From Lutibacter oricola (GTDB taxonomy: Bacteria; Bacteroidota; Bacteroidia; Flavobacteriales; Flavobacteriaceae): 64,000 nt of DNA. The notes beneath the pieces are model-generated. The model did no database searches and was not told the DNA's origin. It saw only the letters and a program-made list of their open reading frames with translations. The stretch is from NCBI RefSeq assembly GCF_900106565.1, contig NZ_FNNJ01000001.1, forward strand, positions 186,001 through 250,000, in the 5' to 3' direction. Position 1 is the stretch's first letter; each line of letters begins with the position of its first letter. Positions 7,337-15,909 of this stretch are shown piece after piece. The translations under genes were made by a program, and so were the position numbers.

Positions 7337-8653
7337 TTATTGTGAATTTCCAGTACTGCTATATTTTACAAACTCAACACGTCTATTGTTAGCTTTTCCT
7401 TCTGGAGTACTATTATTATCTATAGGTTTAGATTCCCCAAAACCATTAGATTTTAATCTGTTTGCCGAAATACCCATTTCAATAAGCTTGTTCATTACAG
7501 ATTTTCCTCTTGCCTTAGATAAAGTCATATTAGCTTCGTCACTACCGTCACTATCAGTATGCCCTTCAACACTAAAATTGATATCAGTATTCTTTTGCAT
7601 TAACTGATAAATTTTGTTGATTGGCCCCATACTTTCAGGTTTTAAAGTAGCCTTATTAACATCGAATTTTATACCGTTAACAATAATTTTACCTTCAGAA
7701 AGTACACGGTCATAATATTTTACACCGCCTTTGGCAATGCTAACATTTTTAATGTACTGAAGTTGATCTGGTTTATCAGCAGAATAACCATTGAATTCGA
7801 TTGTGATTCCTGTTGGATTTCCTTCCATATGAGGAATGTTTATTAATCGAGTTTCATCGAGATATACTTTTAGTTTTCCTTTTGTGTATGCAATTGATAC
7901 ATGTCTCCACATTCCATTAGTGTTTACTTTTGGAATTACTTGATAACTATTGTCAAAACTGGCTGAGAAACTATTTACTCTTACCGATTTATAATTAGAA
8001 TTATCATGGCGTTGATTTTTTTTATCATAGAAAGATATATAAAAGTCTCGCTGATTTGTATCTGTATAAAACCAGGCATCTAATTCAATTGTAAACACCT
8101 CAGGGAGATAGTCATTTTTACTGTTTTTTAAATATGGAATAATTGTACCTCCTTTTGGAAAAGCAATTACATTTTCGCCATTCACATTAACTATTTCACA
8201 GTTACCTTTAACTATATCCCAGCGTGAAGGAAACTCACCATTATCTTCATTAATATTTGGTCCATCTTCAAACAATACAGTATCACCTGGTACAAAATCA
8301 AAACGACTCCAAGAAACATTAGGCTTCTTTACTTTATCTTTTTTAACTTCATTTATGTTGTTACTGTTTTTATCTGTTTTGGTTTTTGAAGCTTTTTCTT
8401 TTTTGGTAGTTTTCTTTTTCTTCTTCTTTCCGTCAAGTATATCTTCAGCATCATCAAAAGTTTTATCAATTTTTTTATTTACTCTGCGTTCAGATCTTTT
8501 TTCGGCTTCTCGTTTAATTTTCTTTTCTGCTTTTTCTTTTAAGTTTTTGAAAAATTGTGCTTCTACTTGTTGAGGTGCCGCAAAAAGTAATCCTATTACT
8601 AATAAAAGTTTAAATAGGAGTTTGTTTTTGAATTTTGATTGTTGGTTTTTCAT
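7337..8653 (-). CDS. OmpA-family protein with central LamG-like domain
   Basis: A 438-residue exported protein. It has a signal peptide to about residue 33 (VEAQ), a highly basic coiled segment at about 35-110 (repeated Lys/Arg/Glu), and a central beta-rich region at about 120-310 resembling a concanavalin/LamG fold (SRWDIVKGNCEIV, FTIELDAWFYTD, GMWRHVSIAYTKGKLKVYLD). An OmpA C-terminal peptidoglycan-binding domain follows at about 320-430 (IKFDVNKATLKPES, VEGHTDSDGSDEAN, LSKARGKSV, NRRVEFVKY). It probably tethers the outer envelope to peptidoglycan. It is the first gene of the seven-gene block. Confidence 0.85.
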   Translation of the reverse strand: MKNQQSKFKNKLLFKLLLVIGLLFAAPQQVEAQFFKNLKEKAEKKIKREAEKRSERRVNKKIDKTFDDAEDILDGKKKKKKTTKKEKASKTKTDKNSNNINEVKKDKVKKPNVSWSRFDFVPGDTVLFEDGPNINEDNGEFPSRWDIVKGNCEIVNVNGENVIAFPKGGTIIPYLKNSKNDYLPEVFTIELDAWFYTDTNQRDFYISFYDKKNQRHDNSNYKSVRVNSFSASFDNSYQVIPKVNTNGMWRHVSIAYTKGKLKVYLDETRLINIPHMEGNPTGITIEFNGYSADKPDQLQYIKNVSIAKGGVKYYDRVLSEGKIIVNGIKFDVNKATLKPESMGPINKIYQLMQKNTDINFSVEGHTDSDGSDEANMTLSKARGKSVMNKLIEMGISANRLKSNGFGESKPIDNNSTPEGKANNRRVEFVKYSSTGNSQ

Positions 8654-8912
8654 AATTTTTTCTTTTAGATTTTTAGCGATTAATTTGTTGATTAATTCTT
8701 AGGCTAAATTATATCTAAACAGGGAAAATTAGGTCATTTAAAAGGATGATTTATGTAACCCTTTAGGGTGATATTATGTGTGTAGGTATTGATTTTACTA
8801 ACATTTTAATTTTTTGTAATTAAAAGTTAGAAAATAATGGAAGTTTAAAAATAAAATGTCTTTACTTAAAGAAAGAGTTTAGTTTTTACTTAAAAAAAAG
8901 CAAAGAATACTG
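8654..8912 (-). promoter_or_regulatory. Leader of the exported-protein operon with short palindrome
   Basis: This 259-bp AT-rich gap separates the operon from the regulator gene. It should hold the operon promoter, but no clear TAnnTTTG element was found on the minus strand. The only notable symmetric site is ACCCTTTAGGGT at 8758-8769 (5-bp arms, 2-nt spacer), about 105 bp upstream of the first start codon. It could be an operator for the adjacent LuxR-type regulator; that link is inference from position. Confidence 0.35.
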
Positions 8913-10496
8913 CTAAATAGCACTAACTTTTTTCATAGCTTGAATTCTATTTTTAACATCTAGTTTTGAATAAATGTTTTTAATGTGTGTTTTTACTGTG
9001 TTTTTAGAAACAAACATTTTTGTTGCAATTTCGTCGTTACTTAAACCAGAAGTAATGTGTGTGAAAACTTCAATTTCACGTTTAGAAAGTCCAAATTCTT
9101 CAAAATTTTCGGTTGAATCGAACTGCTTATTGTTAGCTTTGTCTTTAAGCTCGTGTACTTGGTGAATGTAATTTTTAAGTTCAGAATTTAAATTTTCAAT
9201 TTCAAGATCCGAATTTCGTCTATACAAATACAATAGATAACCTAAAAACAGCAATACTAGCACACCTACAATTCCTAAAATTATAAGCCTGTTAAAGTTA
9301 GATTTGGCATTTTTTTCACTTTGTTCTTTTTCAATGGCTAGTTTTTGTATTTGCTTATCTTTTTTAGCCGTTTCATAAGCAATTTGTGTACTTATAATTC
9401 TTTTTTGTGAAGCTTCATTTACAATACTATCATGAAAAGCAGTGGCATTTTTATGTGCGCCTAAAGCTTTTTTATAATTGTTGGTTAGTGTGTAATAATC
9501 AACTAATGCATTATAACCAAGCATTATATTTTCTTTGGATTTTATGGCTTTTGCACCATTTAGACCTAATAAAATATTTTCATGTGCTTGATTGTATTTT
9601 TTTAAATTTAATTGATTTTTACCAATGTTTATTAGTGTGTTACTTAAATACCTAACATTGTTGTATTTTTCAAATAAAGGAATTGAAGATTTGTAATAAT
9701 CTAAAGATTTTTGATATTCACCTTTTGATTGATATAACCAGCCTAATTTTGAGTATTTAATAGCTAAACTTTCCCTTCGAGGATGTTTAATTGCAAGTTT
9801 TAATGACCTATCAAAATAGTAATATGCAGAGTCATATTGCTTCATTTTTAAAAAAGTTTCACCTATATTTAAAAGGCCATACTCTTCTCCTCGAGGGTTT
9901 CCTGCTTTAATTTCAACAGCTAATGCTTTTTTTAAGTAATATAGAGCCTTGTCGTATTGCTCGGTATTTAAAAATACATTACCAATACCGTTTAACGAAA
10001 TGGTAACCCCAATTCTATCATCAATTTTTTCTGAAAATTTTAATGCTTTAAAATAGTATTCGAAGGCTTCCTTTTCTAGGTTTAATTTTCGGTAAGTAAC
10101 ACCTAAGTTTAAAAGGCATTTGGATATTAATAACGAATCTGTACTATTATGTAGGTAATTTAATGCTCTTTTATGAAATAAGACTGAATTTGTGTAATCG
10201 AAATCAATTCGTGCTGCAATTCCTTTTCTATTATAACATTTAGCTAATCCGTCGAAATAAGCAATTTCTTCAGATATATTTTTTGCTTCATCAATTATAG
10301 ATTCATCAATAAGTCTACTTTTAATAGATTTTTTATATAACGAAATTAAGTCTTCAACTTTTTGAATACTATTTGGTAATACTGTTAAAGCATTATAAGT
10401 GCTGTCTATTTGTTTTTTAGTTAATTTTTGAGCAAATGAGTTTTGAAGTAATAATAAAAATATTATTGTAACTATCAGTTTATGAGTTCTTAACAT
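8913..10496 (-). CDS. Membrane-bound TPR sensor with LuxR-type HTH
   Basis: A 527-residue protein. A signal sequence (ends SFAQ, residue 23) is followed by about 330 residues of tetratricopeptide repeats, with repeated forms such as [17 protein letters not shown] and [17 protein letters not shown] transmembrane helix lies at about 404-425, then a coiled linker, then a LuxR/GerE helix-turn-helix at about 468-527 ([33 protein letters not shown]). The layout predicts a periplasmic TPR sensor directly joined to a cytoplasmic DNA-binding domain. It ends 260 bp before the seven-gene operon on the same strand, so it is a natural candidate to control it. Confidence 0.85.
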   Translation of the reverse strand: MLRTHKLIVTIIFLLLLQNSFAQKLTKKQIDSTYNALTVLPNSIQKVEDLISLYKKSIKSRLIDESIIDEAKNISEEIAYFDGLAKCYNRKGIAARIDFDYTNSVLFHKRALNYLHNSTDSLLISKCLLNLGVTYRKLNLEKEAFEYYFKALKFSEKIDDRIGVTISLNGIGNVFLNTEQYDKALYYLKKALAVEIKAGNPRGEEYGLLNIGETFLKMKQYDSAYYYFDRSLKLAIKHPRRESLAIKYSKLGWLYQSKGEYQKSLDYYKSSIPLFEKYNNVRYLSNTLINIGKNQLNLKKYNQAHENILLGLNGAKAIKSKENIMLGYNALVDYYTLTNNYKKALGAHKNATAFHDSIVNEASQKRIISTQIAYETAKKDKQIQKLAIEKEQSEKNAKSNFNRLIILGIVGVLVLLFLGYLLYLYRRNSDLEIENLNSELKNYIHQVHELKDKANNKQFDSTENFEEFGLSKREIEVFTHITSGLSNDEIATKMFVSKNTVKTHIKNIYSKLDVKNRIQAMKKVSAI

Positions 10497-10577
10497 GACT
10501 TAAGATTGCGGGTTAGCATTTTCAGTAAAAATACAAAACAAGACTTAAATCAAACAAATTTTAGAGTTATAAAATTT

Positions 10578-11144
10578 TTATTTTTTATAGTTTTCGGCTA
10601 CTTTTTCAAGTTCAGTATACCAGTTTTTACCAAATTTTCTAATTAAAGCTTCTTTTACAAATTTGTAAACAGGTACTTGCAACTCTTTTCCTAAACTACA
10701 GGCATCATCACAAATTGGCCATTTGTGGTAATTTACAGCCGAAAATTCACTGTAATCCATAATTCTAATAGGGTATAAATGACATGAAATTGGTTTTTTC
10801 CAATTTATTTCACCTTGATTATAAGCTTCTTCGATACCACATTTAGCAGTATTTTTATCATCAAAAATAACAAAAGCGCAATCTTTTCCATCAATAAGTG
10901 GAGTTTCATATTCTCCATCTTCTGTCATAAAAAGGCCTTGTTCTTCAATTGCTTTAATTCCTTCTTCACGTAAAAAAGGTCTAACTTTTGGGTAAGTATC
11001 AAGTAAAATTTGTAATTCTTCTTCTTCTAAAGGTGCTCCAGCTTCGCCATCAACACAACATTTTCCTTTACAAGCAGCTAAATTGCAAACAAATTCTTTC
11101 TCAATAATATCTTCTGAAACTATGGTTTTTCCTAATTGAAACAT
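10578..11144 (-). CDS. DUF3109 family cysteine-rich protein
   Basis: A 188-residue cytoplasmic protein. It opens with MFQLGKTIVSEDIIEKEF and has the Cys cluster CNLAACKGKCC near residues 20-30, then CAFVIFD, CGIEEAY, SCHLYPIRI and CDDACSLG. Such spaced cysteines suggest metal or Fe-S binding, as proposed for the related YkgJ-type proteins. The biochemical function of the family is unknown. The start is secure because the N-terminus matches the family's usual opening. A -7 element lies only 5 bp upstream of the ATG, so the mRNA may have almost no leader. Confidence 0.85.
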   Translation of the reverse strand: MFQLGKTIVSEDIIEKEFVCNLAACKGKCCVDGEAGAPLEEEELQILLDTYPKVRPFLREEGIKAIEEQGLFMTEDGEYETPLIDGKDCAFVIFDDKNTAKCGIEEAYNQGEINWKKPISCHLYPIRIMDYSEFSAVNYHKWPICDDACSLGKELQVPVYKFVKEALIRKFGKNWYTELEKVAENYKK

Positions 11145-11148
11145 ATGG

Positions 11149-11156
11149 CAAAAATA
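11149..11156 (-). promoter_or_regulatory. -7 element of the DUF3109 gene
   Basis: TATTTTTG on the minus strand matches the Bacteroidota -7 consensus TAnnTTTG. It ends 4 bp before the start codon at 11144, so initiation about 5-7 bp further on would fall at or near the first base of the ORF. This predicts a leaderless or nearly leaderless transcript. Confidence 0.45.
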
Positions 11157-11175
11157 AACTATTTTTTTACATACA

Positions 11176-11209
11176 TTTGTTATAAATTAGGTTTGATTAT
11201 ATACATTTG
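11176..11209 (+). promoter_or_regulatory. Promoter of the marC gene
   Basis: TTTG at 11176-11179 and TACATTTG at 11202-11209 match the -33 and -7 elements of the Bacteroidota primary promoter, with a 22-nt spacer that is slightly long. The start codon follows 27 bp after the -7 element. A second TACATTTG at 11172-11179 overlaps the -33 position. Confidence 0.55.
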
Positions 11210-11235
11210 CCGACCAAATTTTAAATAGTAAAGAA

Positions 11236-11817
11236 ATGGATATTAATTTTAAAGAAATTCTTACTGCAACAATGATATTGTTTGCTGTAATTGATGTTAT
11301 TGGAAACGTACCAATTATTATTGATTTACGTAAAAAAATAGGTAAACTAGAATCGGAAAAAGCATCTATTGTTGCTTGTGTAATTATGATTGCTTTTTTG
11401 TTTTTAGGAAAAAGTATTTTAAATTTAATTGGAATTGATGTTAATTCATTTGCCGTTGCGGGGTCGCTAATTTTGTTTTTTTTGGCTTTAGAAATGATTT
11501 TAGGTATTTCACTTTATAAAGAAGATTCTACTAATCCGGTAACAGCTTCTGTATTTCCGTTAGCATTTCCGTTAATTGCAGGACCAGGAAGTTTAACTTC
11601 AATATTATCTTTAAGGGCAGAGTTTAGTGCTGTTAATATTGGAATTGCTATTGTTATAAACATTATATTTATGTACATAGTTTTAAAAACTTCAGAAAAA
11701 ATTGAAGGGTTTATTGGAGAAACTGGTATTAATATTATTAGAAAAGTGTTTGGGGTAATTTTATTGGCTATATCTGTAAAATTATTTACCACTAATATTC
11801 AAGGATTGTTTTCTTAA
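11236..11817 (+). CDS. MarC family membrane protein
   Basis: A 193-residue integral membrane protein with about six hydrophobic helices. MarC family features are present: an N-terminal helix with AVIDVIGNVPIII, a middle loop with PLAFPLIAGPGSLTSIL, and a C-terminal helix with RKVFGVILLAISVKLF. The length is close to the family's usual 190-210. MarC proteins are conserved inner-membrane proteins, once linked to multiple antibiotic resistance, whose transport role is not established. It is followed after 12 bp by the small flavoprotein gene, suggesting cotranscription. Confidence 0.88.
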   Translation: MDINFKEILTATMILFAVIDVIGNVPIIIDLRKKIGKLESEKASIVACVIMIAFLFLGKSILNLIGIDVNSFAVAGSLILFFLALEMILGISLYKEDSTNPVTASVFPLAFPLIAGPGSLTSILSLRAEFSAVNIGIAIVINIIFMYIVLKTSEKIEGFIGETGINIIRKVFGVILLAISVKLFTTNIQGLFS

Positions 11818-11829
11818 AAATTTAAAAAA

Positions 11830-12444
11830 ATGAAAAATTTTGATGTTTTAATTATCGGTGGAAGTGCTGCAGGCTTGTCTTGCGCTTTAATATTAGGCTC
11901 GGCTAAAGGAAAACCTTTTGCTGAAGGAAAAGAAATTGGAATTGTTGCACATCAAAAAGCTTCAGCTTTAAATAATGCTGAACTAAATAATGTTTTAGGG
12001 TTTAAAAAGGGGACAAAAGGGACAGAAATTTTAAATGAAGGATTAACTCAATTGTCAAAAAATTATTCACACATTGAGCAAATTCATTTTGAAAAGGTTA
12101 TTGAAATAAAAAGATTTGAGGATAATACATCTGAGGTAATTACAAATAAAAATAGTTATAAAGCTAAAATTGTTGTGATTGCAGTTGGGCCTTCTAAAAT
12201 GATTAATATTGTAGGGCTTGAACAGTTTGTTGAATCTCATATTCAAATGCCTATAGAAAAAGATAAAATTATGTTACGTAATTTTAATCATTTAATAGAT
12301 GAAGGGCTTTATGTTGCTGGAATTATTGCTGGGTGGAGAAGCCAATATGCAATTGCCGCTGGAAGTGGAGCACAGGTTGGAACTGATATTCTTACACTTT
12401 GGAATGAAGGAAAACACACTATGATACACGATGTTATAGAATAA
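11830..12444 (+). CDS. Short FAD-dependent oxidoreductase, thioredoxin reductase-like
   Basis: A 204-residue protein. The N-terminus DVLIIGGSAAGLSCALIL is a GxGxxG-type FAD-binding fold in which Ser replaces the second Gly. The C-terminal segment EGLYVAGIIAG, then AIAAGSGAQVGTDIL, is the conserved FAD-contacting end of thioredoxin reductase-like flavoproteins. The protein is about 100 residues shorter than thioredoxin reductase. The NAD(P)-binding insert and the redox CxxC are absent. The substrate and electron donor are unknown. It probably shares a transcript with the MarC gene. Confidence 0.8.
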   Translation: MKNFDVLIIGGSAAGLSCALILGSAKGKPFAEGKEIGIVAHQKASALNNAELNNVLGFKKGTKGTEILNEGLTQLSKNYSHIEQIHFEKVIEIKRFEDNTSEVITNKNSYKAKIVVIAVGPSKMINIVGLEQFVESHIQMPIEKDKIMLRNFNHLIDEGLYVAGIIAGWRSQYAIAAGSGAQVGTDILTLWNEGKHTMIHDVIE

Positions 12445-12474
12445 AAAAAGCCAGCTTTTAAGCTGGCTTTTTTT
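12443..12474. terminator. Bidirectional intrinsic terminator
   Basis: AAAAAAGCCAGCTT and AAGCTGGCTTTTTT pair around a very short loop (about 2-4 nt) and are followed by T runs in both directions. It lies between the convergent flavoprotein and glmS genes and can end both transcripts. Confidence 0.9.
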
Positions 12475-12494
12475 ATATATGTACTTGTTATTGT

Positions 12495-14348
12495 TTATTC
12501 CACCGTAACAGATTTTGCTAAATTTCTTGGTTGATCTACATTACAACCTCTCATTACAGCAATATGATAAGATAATAGTTGTAAAGGGATAGTTGTTAGT
12601 AATGGTGTAAAAGGTTCTAGCGTATCTGGAATTTCAATAACGTGATCTGCAATTTCTTTTACAGTTTTATCACCTTCCATAACTACAGCAATTATTTTTC
12701 CTTTTCTAGATTTAATTTCTTGAATATTACTAACCACTTTTTCGTAGTGACCTTTTCTTGTTGCAATAACTACAACAGGCATAGATTCATCAATTAAAGC
12801 AATTGGTCCATGTTTCATTTCTGCAGCAGGGTAACCTTCTGCGTGAATATATGATATTTCTTTAAGTTTTAAAGCTCCCTCTAATGCAACAGGGAAATTA
12901 TATCCTCTACCTAAATAAAGGCAGTTAGGGGCATCTTTGTATATCTCAGCAATTGCTTCAATTTTATCGTTTATTTTTAATAGTTCAGTAACTTTATCAG
13001 GTATTAAACTCATTTGGCGTAAATAAGTATGTAATGCTGAGTTTGAAATTTCACCTTTTAGATTACCTAGTTTTAAAGCTATTAAAGCTAAAACAGTAAT
13101 TTGTGTTGTAAATGCTTTTGTTGAAGCAACACCTATTTCTGGACCTGCATGTGTATAAGCTCCAGAGTTGGTTTCTCTAGCTATAGATGAACCAACCACA
13201 TTACAAACTCCAAATACAAATGCTCCTTGAGATTTAGCTAATTTAATAGCAGCTAAAGTATCTGCTGTTTCACCAGATTGTGAAACGGCAATTACAATAT
13301 CGTCTTTATTTATAACTGGGTTTCTGTATCTAAATTCTGATGCGTATTCAACTTCTACAGGTATTCTTGCAATATCTTCAAATAAGTATTCAGCAGTAAG
13401 ACCTGCGTGCCAAGAAGTACCACAGGCAACAATTATAATACGTTTAGCATTTAAAAATTTAGTAATGTTATTATCTACACTACCCATTTTAATAATGCCT
13501 TTATCTACTAAAAGTCTTCCTCTATAAGTATCTCTAATTGCATCTGGTTGTTCATGAATTTCTTTAAGCATAAAGTGTTCATAACCACCTTTTTCAATTT
13601 GCTCTAAATTTAATTGAAGCTCTTGAATATTTGGAGTAACTGTAGAATCATCTTCAATTTTAAAAACTTTAATATCTCTATCTAATTTTATTACAGCCAG
13701 TTCTTCATCATTTAAATAAATGGCATCACTCGTATACTCAATAAATGGTGAAGCATCAGAAGCTACAAAAAATTCTTTATTATCTTTTCCAATACCTATT
13801 GCTATTGGACTTCCAAGTCTAGCAACAACAATTTCATTTGATTTATTAATATCGTATACAGCAATTGCGTATGCGCCAACTACTTGTGTTAGTGCTAATT
13901 GAACAGCTTTACCAAGTTTGCAATTGTTTTGTGTTTTTATTTCTTCAATTAAGTTAACTAAAACTTCTGTATCAGTATCACTTTGAAATGTATACCCTCT
14001 TGTAATTAGTTCTTGTCTTAAGGTGTCATAGTTTTCAATTATACCATTATGTACAATTACTAAATTTCCAGAATTTGAAACATGTGGGTGAGAATTTACA
14101 TCGTTTGGAACGCCATGTGTTGCCCAACGTGTATGACCCAAGCCTAAAGTAGATGTTGAGCGTTTTTCTTCGGCAATTTGTTTTAAGTCTGAAACTTTAC
14201 CTTTTGTTTTGTATAGATCAATACCATTATTGTTGTTAGATAGTACTATTCCAGCACTATCATAACCTCTATATTCTAAGCGTTCTAGTCCTTTTATTAC
14301 TATAGGATAAGCTTCTCTATATCCAACATAACCTGTAATACCGCACAT
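12495..14348 (-). CDS. glmS: Glutamine-fructose-6-phosphate aminotransferase
   Basis: A 617-residue cytoplasmic enzyme making glucosamine-6-phosphate from fructose-6-phosphate and glutamine, the entry step to peptidoglycan and LPS amino sugars. The protein starts MCGITGYVG, so Cys2 is the N-terminal glutaminase nucleophile. GHTRWATHG and HNGIIENY are glutaminase motifs. The two SIS isomerase domains show ACGTSWHA, SQSGETADTL, LGRGYNFPVALEGALKLKE and AEMKHGP. It ends NLAKSVTVE, as usual. The length agrees with the family. It is the last gene of a three-gene operon, 5 bp after the DUF4270 gene. Confidence 0.97.
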   Translation of the reverse strand: MCGITGYVGYREAYPIVIKGLERLEYRGYDSAGIVLSNNNNGIDLYKTKGKVSDLKQIAEEKRSTSTLGLGHTRWATHGVPNDVNSHPHVSNSGNLVIVHNGIIENYDTLRQELITRGYTFQSDTDTEVLVNLIEEIKTQNNCKLGKAVQLALTQVVGAYAIAVYDINKSNEIVVARLGSPIAIGIGKDNKEFFVASDASPFIEYTSDAIYLNDEELAVIKLDRDIKVFKIEDDSTVTPNIQELQLNLEQIEKGGYEHFMLKEIHEQPDAIRDTYRGRLLVDKGIIKMGSVDNNITKFLNAKRIIIVACGTSWHAGLTAEYLFEDIARIPVEVEYASEFRYRNPVINKDDIVIAVSQSGETADTLAAIKLAKSQGAFVFGVCNVVGSSIARETNSGAYTHAGPEIGVASTKAFTTQITVLALIALKLGNLKGEISNSALHTYLRQMSLIPDKVTELLKINDKIEAIAEIYKDAPNCLYLGRGYNFPVALEGALKLKEISYIHAEGYPAAEMKHGPIALIDESMPVVVIATRKGHYEKVVSNIQEIKSRKGKIIAVVMEGDKTVKEIADHVIEIPDTLEPFTPLLTTIPLQLLSYHIAVMRGCNVDQPRNLAKSVTVE

Positions 14349-14353
14349 ACAAT

Positions 14354-15895
14354 TTAATTAAGTTTAGTGTAAAATATTTCTAATTCAATTTTTTTATCTC
14401 CGTTACTGTCTCCATTTTCATTAAAAAGAACAACTCCTTTTGGATTCCAATTATAATTGTTAATTGTTGTATTTACTGAAGATGTAGGCGTATCTGTTGT
14501 ATTATATGTTTTAATTCCAAAAGTAACTAGGTCTGCGGGATCTGAAGAGTCTAGTAAATTTGAAATATAATCTGTAATTTTAAAAACATACTTATAAGGT
14601 TTGTCATCATCGTCATATTCTAAAAGACCACCTACTACTGATTCACCTTCTGTAATATAATCAGTTATTTGTGTTGTTTCATCAAAATTATAGATAAACA
14701 ATCTTTCTGGAGTTATATCGCTATTTGCTTCATTATAATCTACGTATACCGTAATGTTAGCTTCTGTAATAAGTAAATTTTGATTACGTAAATCTTCTAA
14801 TTCTGTATCTGTAATATTTAATTCAATAGAAGAAACTTCTCCACTAGCACCTTGAACGTATAATCTATCCATTCCGCTTTCTTTAGAGGAAGTATAATCT
14901 CTTTCGTAAATACTAGATTTTACACCACTTAAAGTATAGGTGTTTGTTTTTTTAACTCTAACACCAGTTTCTCCTTTAACTCCATCTCCATCTAAATCTT
15001 GATCTTCAGTTTCGTCTAGAGTTTTAGAGTAGTACACAGAAATTTTTGCAGAAGTTAAATCTAATGACATTAGGTGTGAATTGTTACCTAAAGAACTGGC
15101 CTGAACGTATAACCCTCTAAAAAAACCAGTGAAACTCTCTTGAGACTCAAATTCAGAATCGCCAGCTTTGTCTATAAATAGTTGTTGAATTAAGCTTTCG
15201 TTTAATGGTATTTTAATAGTAGGACTTAAATTATCTTGCTTAATAGTATCTATATCGTAACTTGTTATTCCGTCTGCTAAATATCTTTTAATATAAGCAA
15301 CAGTATCATTAGAATTTAATTTAAAAGTATCTGAATAAAAACTATCGCCTTTCAAAAACTCTTTATCTGAATAATAAATAGCGCTTTCAGCTGGGTTTTC
15401 AGGATTAAGTGTGTTTAAAAATGTTTTTAATTCAAAAACATCTAATTGAAATTCATTGTTTTCGTTACCTATAAAGTTATCAATACTATATTGATTAATT
15501 CCACCAACAACAGTATCTAATGTTGATGGGTAAGGAATTGACAATAGTACAGAGTCTATTGCAGATTCATCTCCATACGTGTTTTCGTAGGTTTCACCCA
15601 CATAAGGAAGGCTAACTTGAGATACAAATGATGCTTTTAACTCTCCAAATTCTTTGTCTGAATAAACGCCAAGTAAATAAGTGCCTAAGTTATTTGCTAT
15701 TACGTTTTCAATATTTTTGTTTGCAGAATTAAAATCGAAATCAGAAATAGATTCAGTTTCGAAAGCATTATTGTCTACTAAGTTTACACCAACATTTTCT
15801 ATATCTTTTTCACATGAAACAGTTATACCTAATGTAATTAAAAATAGACATAGGTATTTCATATTTTTGGCAACACTTGTTGTCATATAAATCAA
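14354..15895 (-). CDS. DUF4270 family lipoprotein
   Basis: A 513-residue exported lipoprotein typical of Bacteroidota. The lipobox TVSC gives the lipidated cysteine at residue 28 of this start; Met12 (start at 15862) would give an equally good 16-residue signal peptide. After the cysteine come EKDIENVG, an acidic run resembling surface-export signals. YLLGVYSDKEFGELKASFVSQ near residue 70 is characteristic of DUF4270. The remainder is beta-rich with many Asp/Asn/Thr. The function of the family is unknown. It sits 14 bp after the starch-synthase-like gene and 5 bp before glmS, an arrangement I associate with Flavobacteriia. Confidence 0.85.
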   Translation of the reverse strand: MIYMTTSVAKNMKYLCLFLITLGITVSCEKDIENVGVNLVDNNAFETESISDFDFNSANKNIENVIANNLGTYLLGVYSDKEFGELKASFVSQVSLPYVGETYENTYGDESAIDSVLLSIPYPSTLDTVVGGINQYSIDNFIGNENNEFQLDVFELKTFLNTLNPENPAESAIYYSDKEFLKGDSFYSDTFKLNSNDTVAYIKRYLADGITSYDIDTIKQDNLSPTIKIPLNESLIQQLFIDKAGDSEFESQESFTGFFRGLYVQASSLGNNSHLMSLDLTSAKISVYYSKTLDETEDQDLDGDGVKGETGVRVKKTNTYTLSGVKSSIYERDYTSSKESGMDRLYVQGASGEVSSIELNITDTELEDLRNQNLLITEANITVYVDYNEANSDITPERLFIYNFDETTQITDYITEGESVVGGLLEYDDDDKPYKYVFKITDYISNLLDSSDPADLVTFGIKTYNTTDTPTSSVNTTINNYNWNPKGVVLFNENGDSNGDKKIELEIFYTKLN

Positions 15896-15909
15896 TTTTT
15901 TTGAGTTAA

